From the NCBI GenBank assembly GCA_035487355.1, contig DATHMF010000002.1:1-64000 (forward strand): a stretch of 64,000 bases of DNA, written 5' to 3'. This document shows positions 8,427 through 16,411 of the stretch, piece by piece. Made by a program: the position numbers and the translations under genes. The stretch is from Terriglobales bacterium (GTDB taxonomy: Bacteria; Acidobacteriota; Terriglobia; Terriglobales; Acidobacteriaceae). Within the stretch, counting starts at the first letter, position 1; every line of letters starts with the position of its first letter. The notes beneath the pieces are model-generated. The model did not search any database and was not told the DNA's origin. It saw nothing but the letters and a program-made list of their open reading frames with translations.

Positions 8427-10136
8427 ATGAAAGCAGATTCTCACGATGCATGCCGATTTCCAAGAATGCTGCGCCGTCATATTGTGGCAGCAATAAGTTT
8501 GTTAGCGTTCTTGAACTGCAGTGCTAAATTCGCCGCAGCACAGTCTCTTAGCATGCTCCACTCCAGTGGAGTAAATATTGTGGACGCCAACGGCAACAAG
8601 GTATCGTTGCGCGGTGTGAACCTTGGCGGGTGGCTGACCATCGAAACCTGGATGACCCCCGCAGACTCTTCTGGTTTGCCTGACAACTACAGCATCATTA
8701 AGACCCTGGATAACCGTTTTGGGGTAGCTACGGAGCAGACCCTCATCAAAACATACGAGCAGAGCTGGATAACAACGGCTGACCTGGACAATATCAGAGC
8801 CGAGGGGATGAACGTCATACGCGTGCCGGTATGGTGGGGAAATTTCCAAACCCTCAATGGTCAATCGCGCCCAGACGCTTTTACCATGCTCGACTGGGTG
8901 GTCAGTGCAGCAGCCGCCCGCGGCATTTACACCATCATCGACATGCACGGCGTAGTGGGTGGCCAATCCACCAGCCAGGACACCGGACGGCAAAATACGA
9001 ATACATACTGGAACAGCAGTGCGGACCAGTCGGCAACGGATCAACTGATGATGGATATAGCGGCCCACTACAACGGCAATCCGAACGTGGCAGCTTATGA
9101 CTTAATGAATGAACCGATGAGTGCGCCCAATAATCAAGCGCCTGTGACTGCGCAGAACAATCTCTACAATGACGTACGTAGCCAGGATCCGACGCATATT
9201 TGCATTTTTGAAGGAACGTTTGGCAGCTGGAATTGGAGCATGCTTCCTTCTCCATCCACCTTTGGCTGGACCAACGTAATCTATGAAATGCATGAGTACC
9301 AGTGGAGTGGGACCGCCAGCGCTGTAGAAAACGGAGCAGTCAATCAAGTCAACCAATTCAAAAGCCATCAATCCTTTAACGTTCCAGACTATATCGGCGA
9401 ATTTAATGACTTCGGTAATCCCACATCGGTCTGGCAATTCACAATGAACCAATACAACAACAACAACATAAGTTGGACGGTATGGGCTTATAAATCGACC
9501 AAGGGAAACTGGGGACTCTATGAAACGAAAAGCAACAAGCCTCCAATTCCCAATATCCAATCGGATTCGGCGACGACAATCGCTAATGATTGGTCGCAGT
9601 GGACGACGACAAACGCCTTTACCATTAACCCAACGCTTGCACCCGCTCTGGTCGGGGGCGTGAATGGCGGAGGAGGAGGTGGTGGTGGCGGCACCATCAA
9701 CAGCAGTGCCTGGTACAACGTCGTCAATCAAAATAGCGCAGCCTGCGTGGATGCGACCGGACGTGGCACCAGCAATGGCACCGCCGTTCAGCAATGGGCC
9801 TGTGGCAACGCGCAATCCAACCAGGAATGGCAGTTCCAACCCACCGACAGCGGCTTCTTTAAAGTTATCAACCGTAATGCACCTGCAGAAGCCTGGGATG
9901 TCACCAACGTCGGCACAGCCAACGGCAGCCTGATTCAGCTTTGGAATTTTGGCGGAGGCAGCAACCAGCAATGGCAGCCTGTCTCTCTCGGCAACGGCTT
10001 CTTCAAGTTCGTCGGGCGCGGCAGCGGCCGCTGCCTGGATGTACCGGGCGCTTCCACTGCAAACGGAGTGCGGCTAGAGATCTTCGACTGTAACGGTAGC
10101 AGCGCTCAGGCTTGGAAGCTCGTACAACAGCCTTAA
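8427..10136 (+). CDS. Secreted GH5 endo/exo-glucanase with C-terminal ricin-type (CBM13-like) lectin domain
   Basis: This 569-residue enzyme has a signal peptide (LLAFLNCSAKFAAAQ) and a GH5 domain at residues about 45-400. It shows RGVNLGGWLTIE, the GMNVIRVPVWWG strand, acid/base E229 in YDLMNEP, and nucleophile E325 in YIGEFNDF. The GVNLGGW opening is typical of GH5 exo-beta-1,3-glucanases (GH5_9-like), but an endo-acting enzyme is possible. A glycine-rich linker (about ten glycines, near residue 415-423) leads to a ricin B/CBM13-like trefoil (residues about 429-569, repeated QQWACG/QLWNFGG and NQEWQF/NQQWQP motifs) expected to bind carbohydrate. A good ribosome-binding site (GGAGG) precedes ATG 8427. 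A strong terminator follows, so the gene is likely expressed alone from the promoter containing site D. Confidence 0.92.
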   Translation: MKADSHDACRFPRMLRRHIVAAISLLAFLNCSAKFAAAQSLSMLHSSGVNIVDANGNKVSLRGVNLGGWLTIETWMTPADSSGLPDNYSIIKTLDNRFGVATEQTLIKTYEQSWITTADLDNIRAEGMNVIRVPVWWGNFQTLNGQSRPDAFTMLDWVVSAAAARGIYTIIDMHGVVGGQSTSQDTGRQNTNTYWNSSADQSATDQLMMDIAAHYNGNPNVAAYDLMNEPMSAPNNQAPVTAQNNLYNDVRSQDPTHICIFEGTFGSWNWSMLPSPSTFGWTNVIYEMHEYQWSGTASAVENGAVNQVNQFKSHQSFNVPDYIGEFNDFGNPTSVWQFTMNQYNNNNISWTVWAYKSTKGNWGLYETKSNKPPIPNIQSDSATTIANDWSQWTTTNAFTINPTLAPALVGGVNGGGGGGGGGTINSSAWYNVVNQNSAACVDATGRGTSNGTAVQQWACGNAQSNQEWQFQPTDSGFFKVINRNAPAEAWDVTNVGTANGSLIQLWNFGGGSNQQWQPVSLGNGFFKFVGRGSGRCLDVPGASTANGVRLEIFDCNGSSAQAWKLVQQP

Positions 10137-10160
10137 GCAAAACGTAGCAAACTTGCAGGG

Positions 10161-10187
10161 GGCAGCTCTCTCAAGAGCTGCCTTTTT
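10161..10187 (+). terminator. Rho-independent terminator after the GH5 gene
   Basis: GGCAGCTCT and AGAGCTGCC form a perfect 9-bp stem around a four-base loop, followed directly by five T residues. Confidence 0.9.
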
Positions 10188-10754
10188 CTTTGTGAGTCGA
10201 ACGATACGCCGACGGAATGGGTATGTACAAGAATAGCAACCAGTCACGCAATCACTTGGAGGAAGTTCACCAGGACGACAAGAACTTGACCAAATCTGAT
10301 GGAAACTCAGTGAAACGCTTCTGACTCACAATCAAAACATTGTAAAACTCTCTACGATTGCCGTCGACGAGTATAGCCATTGACTGCAGGAGACGAGAAT
10401 CTCCGTTAAACACGGAGACTCTCAGTTGCCGAACTGGGAAAAACCAATTAGAGTTTGCAACGTTTTGTTGTGAAAGGGGCTGGGTAACGGCTGAAGGGTA
10501 ACGGTACGCGACGTGCAGTTCTCTCAGCTTGACCAGTAACAATACGACTTAGACCCTCATCAATCTCTGACGTTAGCCGCGAGGAGAATAACGGATGGTA
10601 AGTCTTCAGATGCTGTTCAAAGGCGATCACAGGCAAGCGCTTGGCGGTTATGTTCACCTTCCACCCACCTTCATCTTTCCCCATCCACAAGGTGCAACCG
10701 GATCCCAAAGCAAAGCACTTTGGGACGCAGTAACAAAATCAAGGAGTCAACAGC
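10188..10754. other. Intergenic region without a recognised gene, two foldbacks
   Basis: These 567 bp hold no family-assignable gene. A 34-codon plus-strand frame at 10212-10316 is hydrophilic and unrecognised. A hairpin of 12 pairs with one mismatch (10395-10423, core TCTCCGT/ACGGAGA) and an 8-bp inverted repeat TCCCAAAG/CTTTGGGA around a 7-base loop (10703-10725) stand out. The second lies 30 bp before the PL7 start codon and could be an operator or an mRNA hairpin. Neither has a T-tract, so they are not simple terminators. Confidence 0.45.
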
Positions 10755-11690
10755 ATGGAACCAACACGGAATAAGTCTAGGAGGGCCGAAGTTTTCGAGG
10801 TCGGTCCAGGAGATTTCAATATAACCAGCGGAAAGCAGCTGTCCACGCGAAAAGAATCAACGAAGCAGCATTCACTTCTGTGGGTTGTGCTCGCACTGGT
10901 TTTGATCGCAATCGCAATCCAGCTTGTTGTCGCGCAGTTGAATGTTACTAGAGTGCAAGCGAACAGCCACATCGATGCCATCTCTGCCGGATTTGTGAAC
11001 GCACAGAAAGCCCCGTGCGCTCACGGAAACGGCCCACTCAATCCGAACGCGACTCCGGGATGCAACTTCAACCTGTCGATCTGGTCGCTGCAACTGCCGA
11101 CCGGCTCGCCCGGACACCCGACGACCATCTCAAGCAGCCAGCTCCAAAGCGGCTTCACCGACCAGTTTTTCTTCACCGGCAGCGACGGGGCGATGGCCTT
11201 CTTCGACCCCGGAGTCAACTGCGTCACGACCGCCAACTCCAAACACTGCCGGTCGGAGCTGCGTGAAGTGAACCCCTCTGTCTGGTCCTCGCGTGGCACC
11301 AACACGCTTAGCGCGACGCTAACCGTCACGCAGGCCGCTGGCGCCCCGGTGGTCGGACAGATCCACCTCGACGAATCCGTATCGGTTCGCCCCCTGATCG
11401 AGCTGTTCTACACCTCAGGCGGCGATCTGGTGGCAGGCGTCGAGCAGTGCACGGCCGGGGGCTGCGAAACCAGGACCACGGTCGGCCACGTTAACCCGGG
11501 TACGCGGTTCAGCTACGTGATCTCCTACAGCCACAACAAGCTCACGGTCAGCATCAACGGCGGCCCGGCACATTCGCTCAGTACTCCGCTGCTCGGCATC
11601 GGAGGATACTTCAAGGCCGGCGATTACGGCCAGAGTCCTAAGGCCGCAAGAGTCTCGTTCTACTCGTTGAAAATCGTGCACGCGCCATAA
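10755..11690 (+). CDS. Membrane-anchored PL7-type polysaccharide (alginate-like) lyase
   Basis: This 311-residue protein carries all three signature strands of the PL7 beta-jelly-roll lyases: RSELRE (166-171), QIH (202-204) and YFKAGDYGQ (285-293, canonical YFKAGxYxQ). The Gln and His of QIH, the Arg of RSELRE and the Tyr of the last motif are the expected catalytic set, so it should be active by beta-elimination on an acidic polysaccharide. Instead of a cleavable signal peptide it has a 48-residue basic cytoplasmic start and one transmembrane helix (LLWVVLALVLIAIAIQLVVA), so it is probably tethered facing the periplasm. A paired-cysteine surface is likely (APCAHG, TPGCN, GVNC, KHCR). AAGGAG lies eight bases upstream of ATG. 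Products with unsaturated ends would suit the GH105 enzyme encoded upstream. Substrate unproven; alginate is only the family default. Confidence 0.85.
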   Translation: MEPTRNKSRRAEVFEVGPGDFNITSGKQLSTRKESTKQHSLLWVVLALVLIAIAIQLVVAQLNVTRVQANSHIDAISAGFVNAQKAPCAHGNGPLNPNATPGCNFNLSIWSLQLPTGSPGHPTTISSSQLQSGFTDQFFFTGSDGAMAFFDPGVNCVTTANSKHCRSELREVNPSVWSSRGTNTLSATLTVTQAAGAPVVGQIHLDESVSVRPLIELFYTSGGDLVAGVEQCTAGGCETRTTVGHVNPGTRFSYVISYSHNKLTVSINGGPAHSLSTPLLGIGGYFKAGDYGQSPKAARVSFYSLKIVHAP

Positions 11691-11723
11691 CAGCTTCGGC
11701 TGTTCTGGATAGTTGCAAAACCA

Positions 11724-11757
11724 GGAGACCTCGCGTCGCCGCGCGAGGTCTCCTTCT
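11724..11757 (+). terminator. Strong terminator after the PL7 gene
   Basis: A perfect 12-bp stem (GGAGACCTCGCG with CGCGAGGTCTCC) encloses a six-base loop and is followed by TTCT. It separates the lyase gene from the TonB receptor promoter. Confidence 0.82.
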
Positions 11758-11766
11758 AAAGTCTAG

Positions 11767-11784
11767 TAAACAATCGTTTGTCTA
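11767..11784. promoter_or_regulatory. LacI-type operator, site E
   Basis: TAAACAATCGTTTGTCTA is a nearly perfect CG-centred palindrome embedded in flanking CTAG repeats. It lies 87 bp upstream of the TonB receptor start and immediately after the PL7 terminator, so it should govern the receptor. Confidence 0.75.
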
Positions 11785-11870
11785 GCGAATTTATGCTTGA
11801 CACTTCCCATTTATGGAAGTACAGTGCACGAAACTACAACTTTTGCAGTTTCTACAGGAGGGCTTTTCTC

Positions 11871-14800
11871 ATGAATTTCACTCAAGTATTTGGGGTGTTA
11901 TATCCAGTCAGAGGCATTCGGCGGAACCGGACGACAATGATCGTCGGTCTAGCCGGATGGTGCATTCTGTTGGCTTTGTTCACAGGTGTGGACGCGGTAT
12001 ACGCGCAAAACACCAACGCAAGCATTCGTGGCCAGGTGTTGGATCCGTTAGGAGCCCTTGTGCCCGATGCTCAGATCTTCATCGTTAATCAAGACACCGG
12101 TGTGACCGTCTTCAACGGCAAGAGTGACTCGGGCGGTTCGTTCGTGGCGCCGCAGGTGATTCCTGGTACCTACCGAATTACGGTCACTGCGAAGGGGCTC
12201 AAACAGGCGGTCGTCAACAATCTCGTCGCCAGCGTTGCGGAGGTTACGCAGGTAAACATCACTATGCAGATCGGCGAGAGCAACCAGACGGTGACGGTCG
12301 AGTCCAGGGGTGAGGAGTTGGACCGCGGCACATCAAACGTCTCGACTCTGGTCACGCCGAGCGAAGTTCAGGATTTGCCATTGCAAAGACGCGACACTGA
12401 AAACCTGCTGGCATTCGTTCCTGGCGCCGCGTACGGCGGCGCGGCCAATACACCATCCACCTCTCAGCTCTCGATCAACGGCAGCCGTACACTGAACACA
12501 GAAGTTCTGCTGAACGGCGTTTCTACCATCATTGCCTCGACGGGAACTCCAATCACTCTGCCATCGCCGGATGGGGTCGACTCATTCCGCGCCCTCACCA
12601 CCAATTCGCCGGCCGAGTACGGCCGCACTTCAGGGGCCGTGATCTCGGTAAATACCATCTCCGGCACGAATGCCTATCATGGCAGCGGTTACTTTCTGAT
12701 GCGCAATGAGGCCCTCGACGCCAACACATTCTTTAACAAGCGCACCCCCAACCCCGCGAACCTCGCGACATTCCTCCCGCGCAACAGAGACCGCTTTTTC
12801 CAGGAAGGAGGGGCCATTGGAGGTCCGGTCAGATTTCCTCACTACGACGGCCGTAAAAAGACCTTCTTCTTCTTCAACTACGACCGCACGGTCCAGCCCA
12901 GCTCCGCGGTTCTCGCGTTTACCGTTCCTACTGCCGCGCAGCGCGCGGGTGACCTCTCCGCCGCTCTTGCTCCGTTGGATATCAACGGCCAGCCACGTAC
13001 TCCGCAGAAGATCTTTCAGCCCACTGGAAAGACTTCGCCGGCGTTCGTGAATAACCAGGTTGGCCCCATTGATCCCGCAGCCGCGAAAATACTCGCCCTG
13101 CTGCCACTGCCGAACGCTCCCGGAACATACGATCCGGTGAACAATCGCTTTACCGGCAACTGGGTCTCGCAGCAAAACAACACAGGCCATCGCCTCAGGG
13201 TTGTAGGTCGTTTTGATGAGCAACTTACAACCAATGACCGGCTGAGCATTAACGTCTACCGCTTCACAACCGAGACGCCAAATGCAGTCTCCTGGAACAA
13301 TCCTTTGCTCAACACCACATGGGATTGCACCTGCAACAATGCATGGCTGCCCTCCATCAACTACACCCGGGTGTGGAGCCCGACCCTGGTCATGGATGTG
13401 AACTTTGGCTTTACTCGCAACGTCGTGCTCCGCAACCCGCCTGGCGTCGGCATGAATGCAGCCCAGCAGCTTGGAATTGCCTCGCTGCCCCTGGATCAGA
13501 CGCCCCAAATGACCAGCCCTGGTTTCAGCAACATTGGAGCGGATACCAACACGGATCAGGTGAATATCACGAATACGTTCACTGAGTTTGGCACCGTCAC
13601 CAAGACGGTTGGTCCTCATACTTTCAAGATGGGTGCGTCACTTCGCAAGAATCAGTTCAACTCCTTCAATCCCTCCGCTAATCCTGAAGGGACTATGTCT
13701 TTCGACGGCTCTACCACGAACCATGGCAACGCTGGCAATGCCAACACAGGAATTGCCGATTTTCTCCTCGGCAAGATCAAGACCGCCAATTATCAGTTGC
13801 CCATGCCCGAAACCGGTCGGCGAAACTTCAACATCGGCGTCTTCTTCCAGGATGACTGGAAAGTTACGCCGAGGTTGACCCTCAATTTGGGAGCACGCTA
13901 CGAGTACGAGTCGCCGATGGTGATCGCAAACAACGTTTATAGCCGTTTTGACCCCGCTACCGGCAACTTGCTGGCGGCGAACATCAATGGGACGTCGCGT
14001 TCGCTGAACATCAATACACCGAAGCTCGACTTCTCCCCGCGTATCGGCATGGCCTTCGCCATCACTGAGAAGACCGTCCTTCGTGCCGCGTACGGTACAT
14101 TCTATGGAACCATCTTCCAGAACCTGGGTGGTCAAATCGCCTATCCCGGATATGATGTGACCGGCAGCTTCCCCAACTTGGGAACAGCAATCGCTCAGCC
14201 GTTCTCGCTCTCGCAGGGTCTCCCGCTCATAGCGGTGCAAAATTTGAGCAATCCCTTTGCCGCCCTCGTGGGGGCGTCGCCTGCAAATCCATTCACCGGA
14301 GCGGGTACATCGTTTGGCGATCTCAGCCACATTCCGCTTGTGCAGCAATGGAACGTCGGTATCCAACGCGAGTTGCCGTTCGCTCTTACGCTGGAGGTCA
14401 ACTACATTGGGAATTTCGCACGCCACCTTCCTTATGGTATTGGGCAAAACAACGTGCCGCTCTCGCAGGTGGATGCCGTAACCCTGGCCAACACCAACCT
14501 GACAACCCAGTTGGCAAGGCCGTTTCCTAACTTGGGCACTTTCGCAACCAATACCGACGTCGGACGCTCAAGCTACGATTCCCTGCAGGCCTCGCTTCGT
14601 CGCCGATTCAACAAGCATCTCGCCATTACCGCCAACTACACGTTTGCCAAGAGTCTCGATGACGGTAGCACCATCTACAACTTCTCCGCTCCCAACGGAT
14701 CGGCGAACGCGCAATACACTGTGGACGCTTCACATCGCGCGGCCGACAGGGCCGTCAGCAGCATCGATGTAAAGCACACCATGAATGTCGCGTTCACCTA

Positions 14801-15377
14801 CACAACTTCCGGTCCGTGGTGGCTGCGCGACTGGCACATATCATCCGTATTTGTAGGACACACCGGGCTACCCATAAACATCACCCAAACCAACGAGATT
14901 CCAGGCGTCAACAATCAGCGCCCGAACGGAGACCCCAGCCACCTCAAGCTGGCGAATCCGATCATGAACTTTGGATTGCCAGGATCGACATTTGTACAAT
15001 ACCTCATCCCTGCAACCGACCCGAACTTTCCACTAACGCCCTCCGGGCCGGTTTACGCTACCATTGGTGGCGTTCGAACGCGCATTGTTCCAACCGGCTT
15101 CGGCAATGTTCCACGCGACGCTTTGCGGGCGCCCGGCGAAGTGAACGTGGACGCCTCAGTCTCAAAGGACTTCAAGCTGTCTGAAGGCCTGAAATTCCAG
15201 TTCCGCATGGACGCGTTCAACGTCTTCAACCATACAAACTTTTTTGGGCCCAACACTGGGCTTACGGTGACTACGGTCGGAGGTGTGGCTTCACTCAACC
15301 AGTCGCAAAACTTTGGCAGGATCACGGGCGCGCAAGGTGCACGTACTATGCAAGTATCCGCGCGCTTCTTCTTCTAA
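11871..15377 (+). CDS. TonB-dependent receptor, Oar-like (CarboxypepD_reg + plug + barrel), copy 1
   Basis: This 1,168-residue outer-membrane receptor has an extended signal peptide (WCILLALFTGVDAVYAQ), then a carboxypeptidase-regulatory-like beta-sandwich (IRGQVLDPLGALVPDAQIFI through GTYRITVTAKGLKQ). The plug follows (EVLLNGVSTII, SAEYGRTSGAVISVNT-like region), and a large beta-barrel closes with the terminal aromatic strand MQVSARFFF. Such acidobacterial receptors import glycans or siderophores with TonB-ExbBD energy. Its place behind operator site E suggests the oligosaccharide released by the GH30, GH5 and PL7 enzymes. ATG 11871 is chosen because AGGAGG lies nine bases upstream and the longer frame from 11778 overlaps the operator. 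No TonB box was identified. Confidence 0.9.
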   Translation: MNFTQVFGVLYPVRGIRRNRTTMIVGLAGWCILLALFTGVDAVYAQNTNASIRGQVLDPLGALVPDAQIFIVNQDTGVTVFNGKSDSGGSFVAPQVIPGTYRITVTAKGLKQAVVNNLVASVAEVTQVNITMQIGESNQTVTVESRGEELDRGTSNVSTLVTPSEVQDLPLQRRDTENLLAFVPGAAYGGAANTPSTSQLSINGSRTLNTEVLLNGVSTIIASTGTPITLPSPDGVDSFRALTTNSPAEYGRTSGAVISVNTISGTNAYHGSGYFLMRNEALDANTFFNKRTPNPANLATFLPRNRDRFFQEGGAIGGPVRFPHYDGRKKTFFFFNYDRTVQPSSAVLAFTVPTAAQRAGDLSAALAPLDINGQPRTPQKIFQPTGKTSPAFVNNQVGPIDPAAAKILALLPLPNAPGTYDPVNNRFTGNWVSQQNNTGHRLRVVGRFDEQLTTNDRLSINVYRFTTETPNAVSWNNPLLNTTWDCTCNNAWLPSINYTRVWSPTLVMDVNFGFTRNVVLRNPPGVGMNAAQQLGIASLPLDQTPQMTSPGFSNIGADTNTDQVNITNTFTEFGTVTKTVGPHTFKMGASLRKNQFNSFNPSANPEGTMSFDGSTTNHGNAGNANTGIADFLLGKIKTANYQLPMPETGRRNFNIGVFFQDDWKVTPRLTLNLGARYEYESPMVIANNVYSRFDPATGNLLAANINGTSRSLNINTPKLDFSPRIGMAFAITEKTVLRAAYGTFYGTIFQNLGGQIAYPGYDVTGSFPNLGTAIAQPFSLSQGLPLIAVQNLSNPFAALVGASPANPFTGAGTSFGDLSHIPLVQQWNVGIQRELPFALTLEVNYIGNFARHLPYGIGQNNVPLSQVDAVTLANTNLTTQLARPFPNLGTFATNTDVGRSSYDSLQASLRRRFNKHLAITANYTFAKSLDDGSTIYNFSAPNGSANAQYTVDASHRAADRAVSSIDVKHTMNVAFTYTTSGPWWLRDWHISSVFVGHTGLPINITQTNEIPGVNNQRPNGDPSHLKLANPIMNFGLPGSTFVQYLIPATDPNFPLTPSGPVYATIGGVRTRIVPTGFGNVPRDALRAPGEVNVDASVSKDFKLSEGLKFQFRMDAFNVFNHTNFFGPNTGLTVTTVGGVASLNQSQNFGRITGAQGARTMQVSARFFF

Positions 15378-15409
15378 TAACTGTCGACTCACAAACCGAT
15401 GTACGGAAA

Positions 15410-15453
15410 GGCCGCCCGCGAGATTGTATCTCAAACCTCGTGGGCGGCCTTTT
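15410..15453 (+). terminator. Terminator after TonB receptor 1
   Basis: GGCCGCCCGCGAG pairs with CTCGTGGGCGGCC (one G-U pair) across a 14-base loop and is followed by TTTT. Confidence 0.85.
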
Positions 15454-16057
15454 GATTCCAGTATTGTGTACCTGATCAGGCGAGGGCACATCGCCTCGGC
15501 TCAGGTTCAGTCTTCCTGGCTGCGATGACAATCTTCTGACACAACACGGCCTCTATCCTCTACCAGAGGTTGTTTTCTATTGTTTCTCTAACCGCTTCAG
15601 TCGCCGATGTCTTTCGGCAATCCTGGCCTTCCGCCTGGCGATTTCCAACCGCAGTGCCACACTCAACAGGTCCGTGCATATATACAAGGATTCGGAAAAA
15701 CGCCTGGAATAGTGACATTCACAATCAGAATCCCACGCTTATAGTACGCAAAAATTCTATTCGGCTCCGACGGTCAAATAACTGTGGAATAGGTCGGCTG
15801 CAAATCATTGATTTCATAGACCTGGAGAGTTTTTGCGTAGCACAAGGGTCACTCGGGTTGGACGAAAAAAAGTTTCTGTAACATTTTCGCCGCTGGCGCC
15901 ATATCACCCGTGAGGGCAGAAAGCCGAAGTTCTCAACGGGCGCCGCTTTGAATGCTAACTGGCGAACGGGAACCTTAGGAACGTTATCGGGGTCTAAGCC
16001 AAAATATGCGTTTCCATTATTGATTCTTAAAACCCAGCGAGTTGCGGAGGACATAAT
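15454..16057. other. Intergenic region upstream of the micropeptide gene, with a degenerate copy of its 3' end
   Basis: No recognisable gene is present in these 604 bp. Around 15855-15891 the sequence GACGAAAAAAAGTTTCTGTA followed by ACATTTTCGCC resembles the end of the micropeptide gene at 16196-16229, but with one extra A and one extra T that disrupt the shared reading frame. It is probably a decayed copy or a shared regulatory motif. Confidence 0.4.
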
Positions 16058-16219
16058 ATGCATCACCGTGCGTTTTCAATCTTGTGTGCAGTTGCTGCTT
16101 GTAGTTCACTCCTTTTCTGCAAAGCCAGGAGAGCCGGTTTATTTCTGGCCCTGGTTCTGTTTGCCATGCCCGTGATGCATGCGGAGGTCGCGCAGGGCTG
16201 GGCGAAAAAAGTTCTGTAA
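16058..16219 (+). CDS. Putative secreted micropeptide precursor (53 aa)
   Basis: ATG at 16058 is preceded by GGAGG with ideal seven-base spacing. The 53-residue product has a basic start, a hydrophobic stretch (FSILCAVAACSSLLFC), a KARRAG hinge, and a second hydrophobic run ending in MPVMHA, a good signal-peptidase I context. Cleavage there would release only about eleven residues, EVAQGWAKKVL. Two hydrophobic segments also allow a hairpin membrane peptide. No family is recognised. The stop codon lies 192 bp before the RHS gene on the same strand, so co-expression is possible. The last codons and following bases (about 34 bp) recur in degenerate form at 15855-15891. The existence of the gene rests on the ribosome-binding site and signal sequence alone. 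Confidence 0.5.
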   Translation: MHHRAFSILCAVAACSSLLFCKARRAGLFLALVLFAMPVMHAEVAQGWAKKVL

Positions 16220-16411
16220 CATTTTGCCGGTTTTCGTCATGGTAGGGTGAGCAGCAACTTGAATCAGATCCGTTTTCGACCGATCGGAAGATCGGAAGAA
16301 ATGATCGGGAGTCAGAGCTGTAACTGCGCCAACCCCATTCCTAAGAGTCCTGGCGGTGGTGCAAGTTGAAAACATTGCTTCATTCCTAGGTTAGAGCTGC
16401 GTGGAGGAAAA

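Noticed and set aside
9518..9971. Minus-strand frames opposite the GH5 gene, including one rich in proline
   Set aside because: They read the glycine-rich linker and lectin domain in antisense.
15725..16066. Minus-strand frame of 113 codons opposite the micropeptide gene
   Set aside because: No family resemblance and no ribosome-binding site; it shares the conserved DNA motif by antisense reading only.
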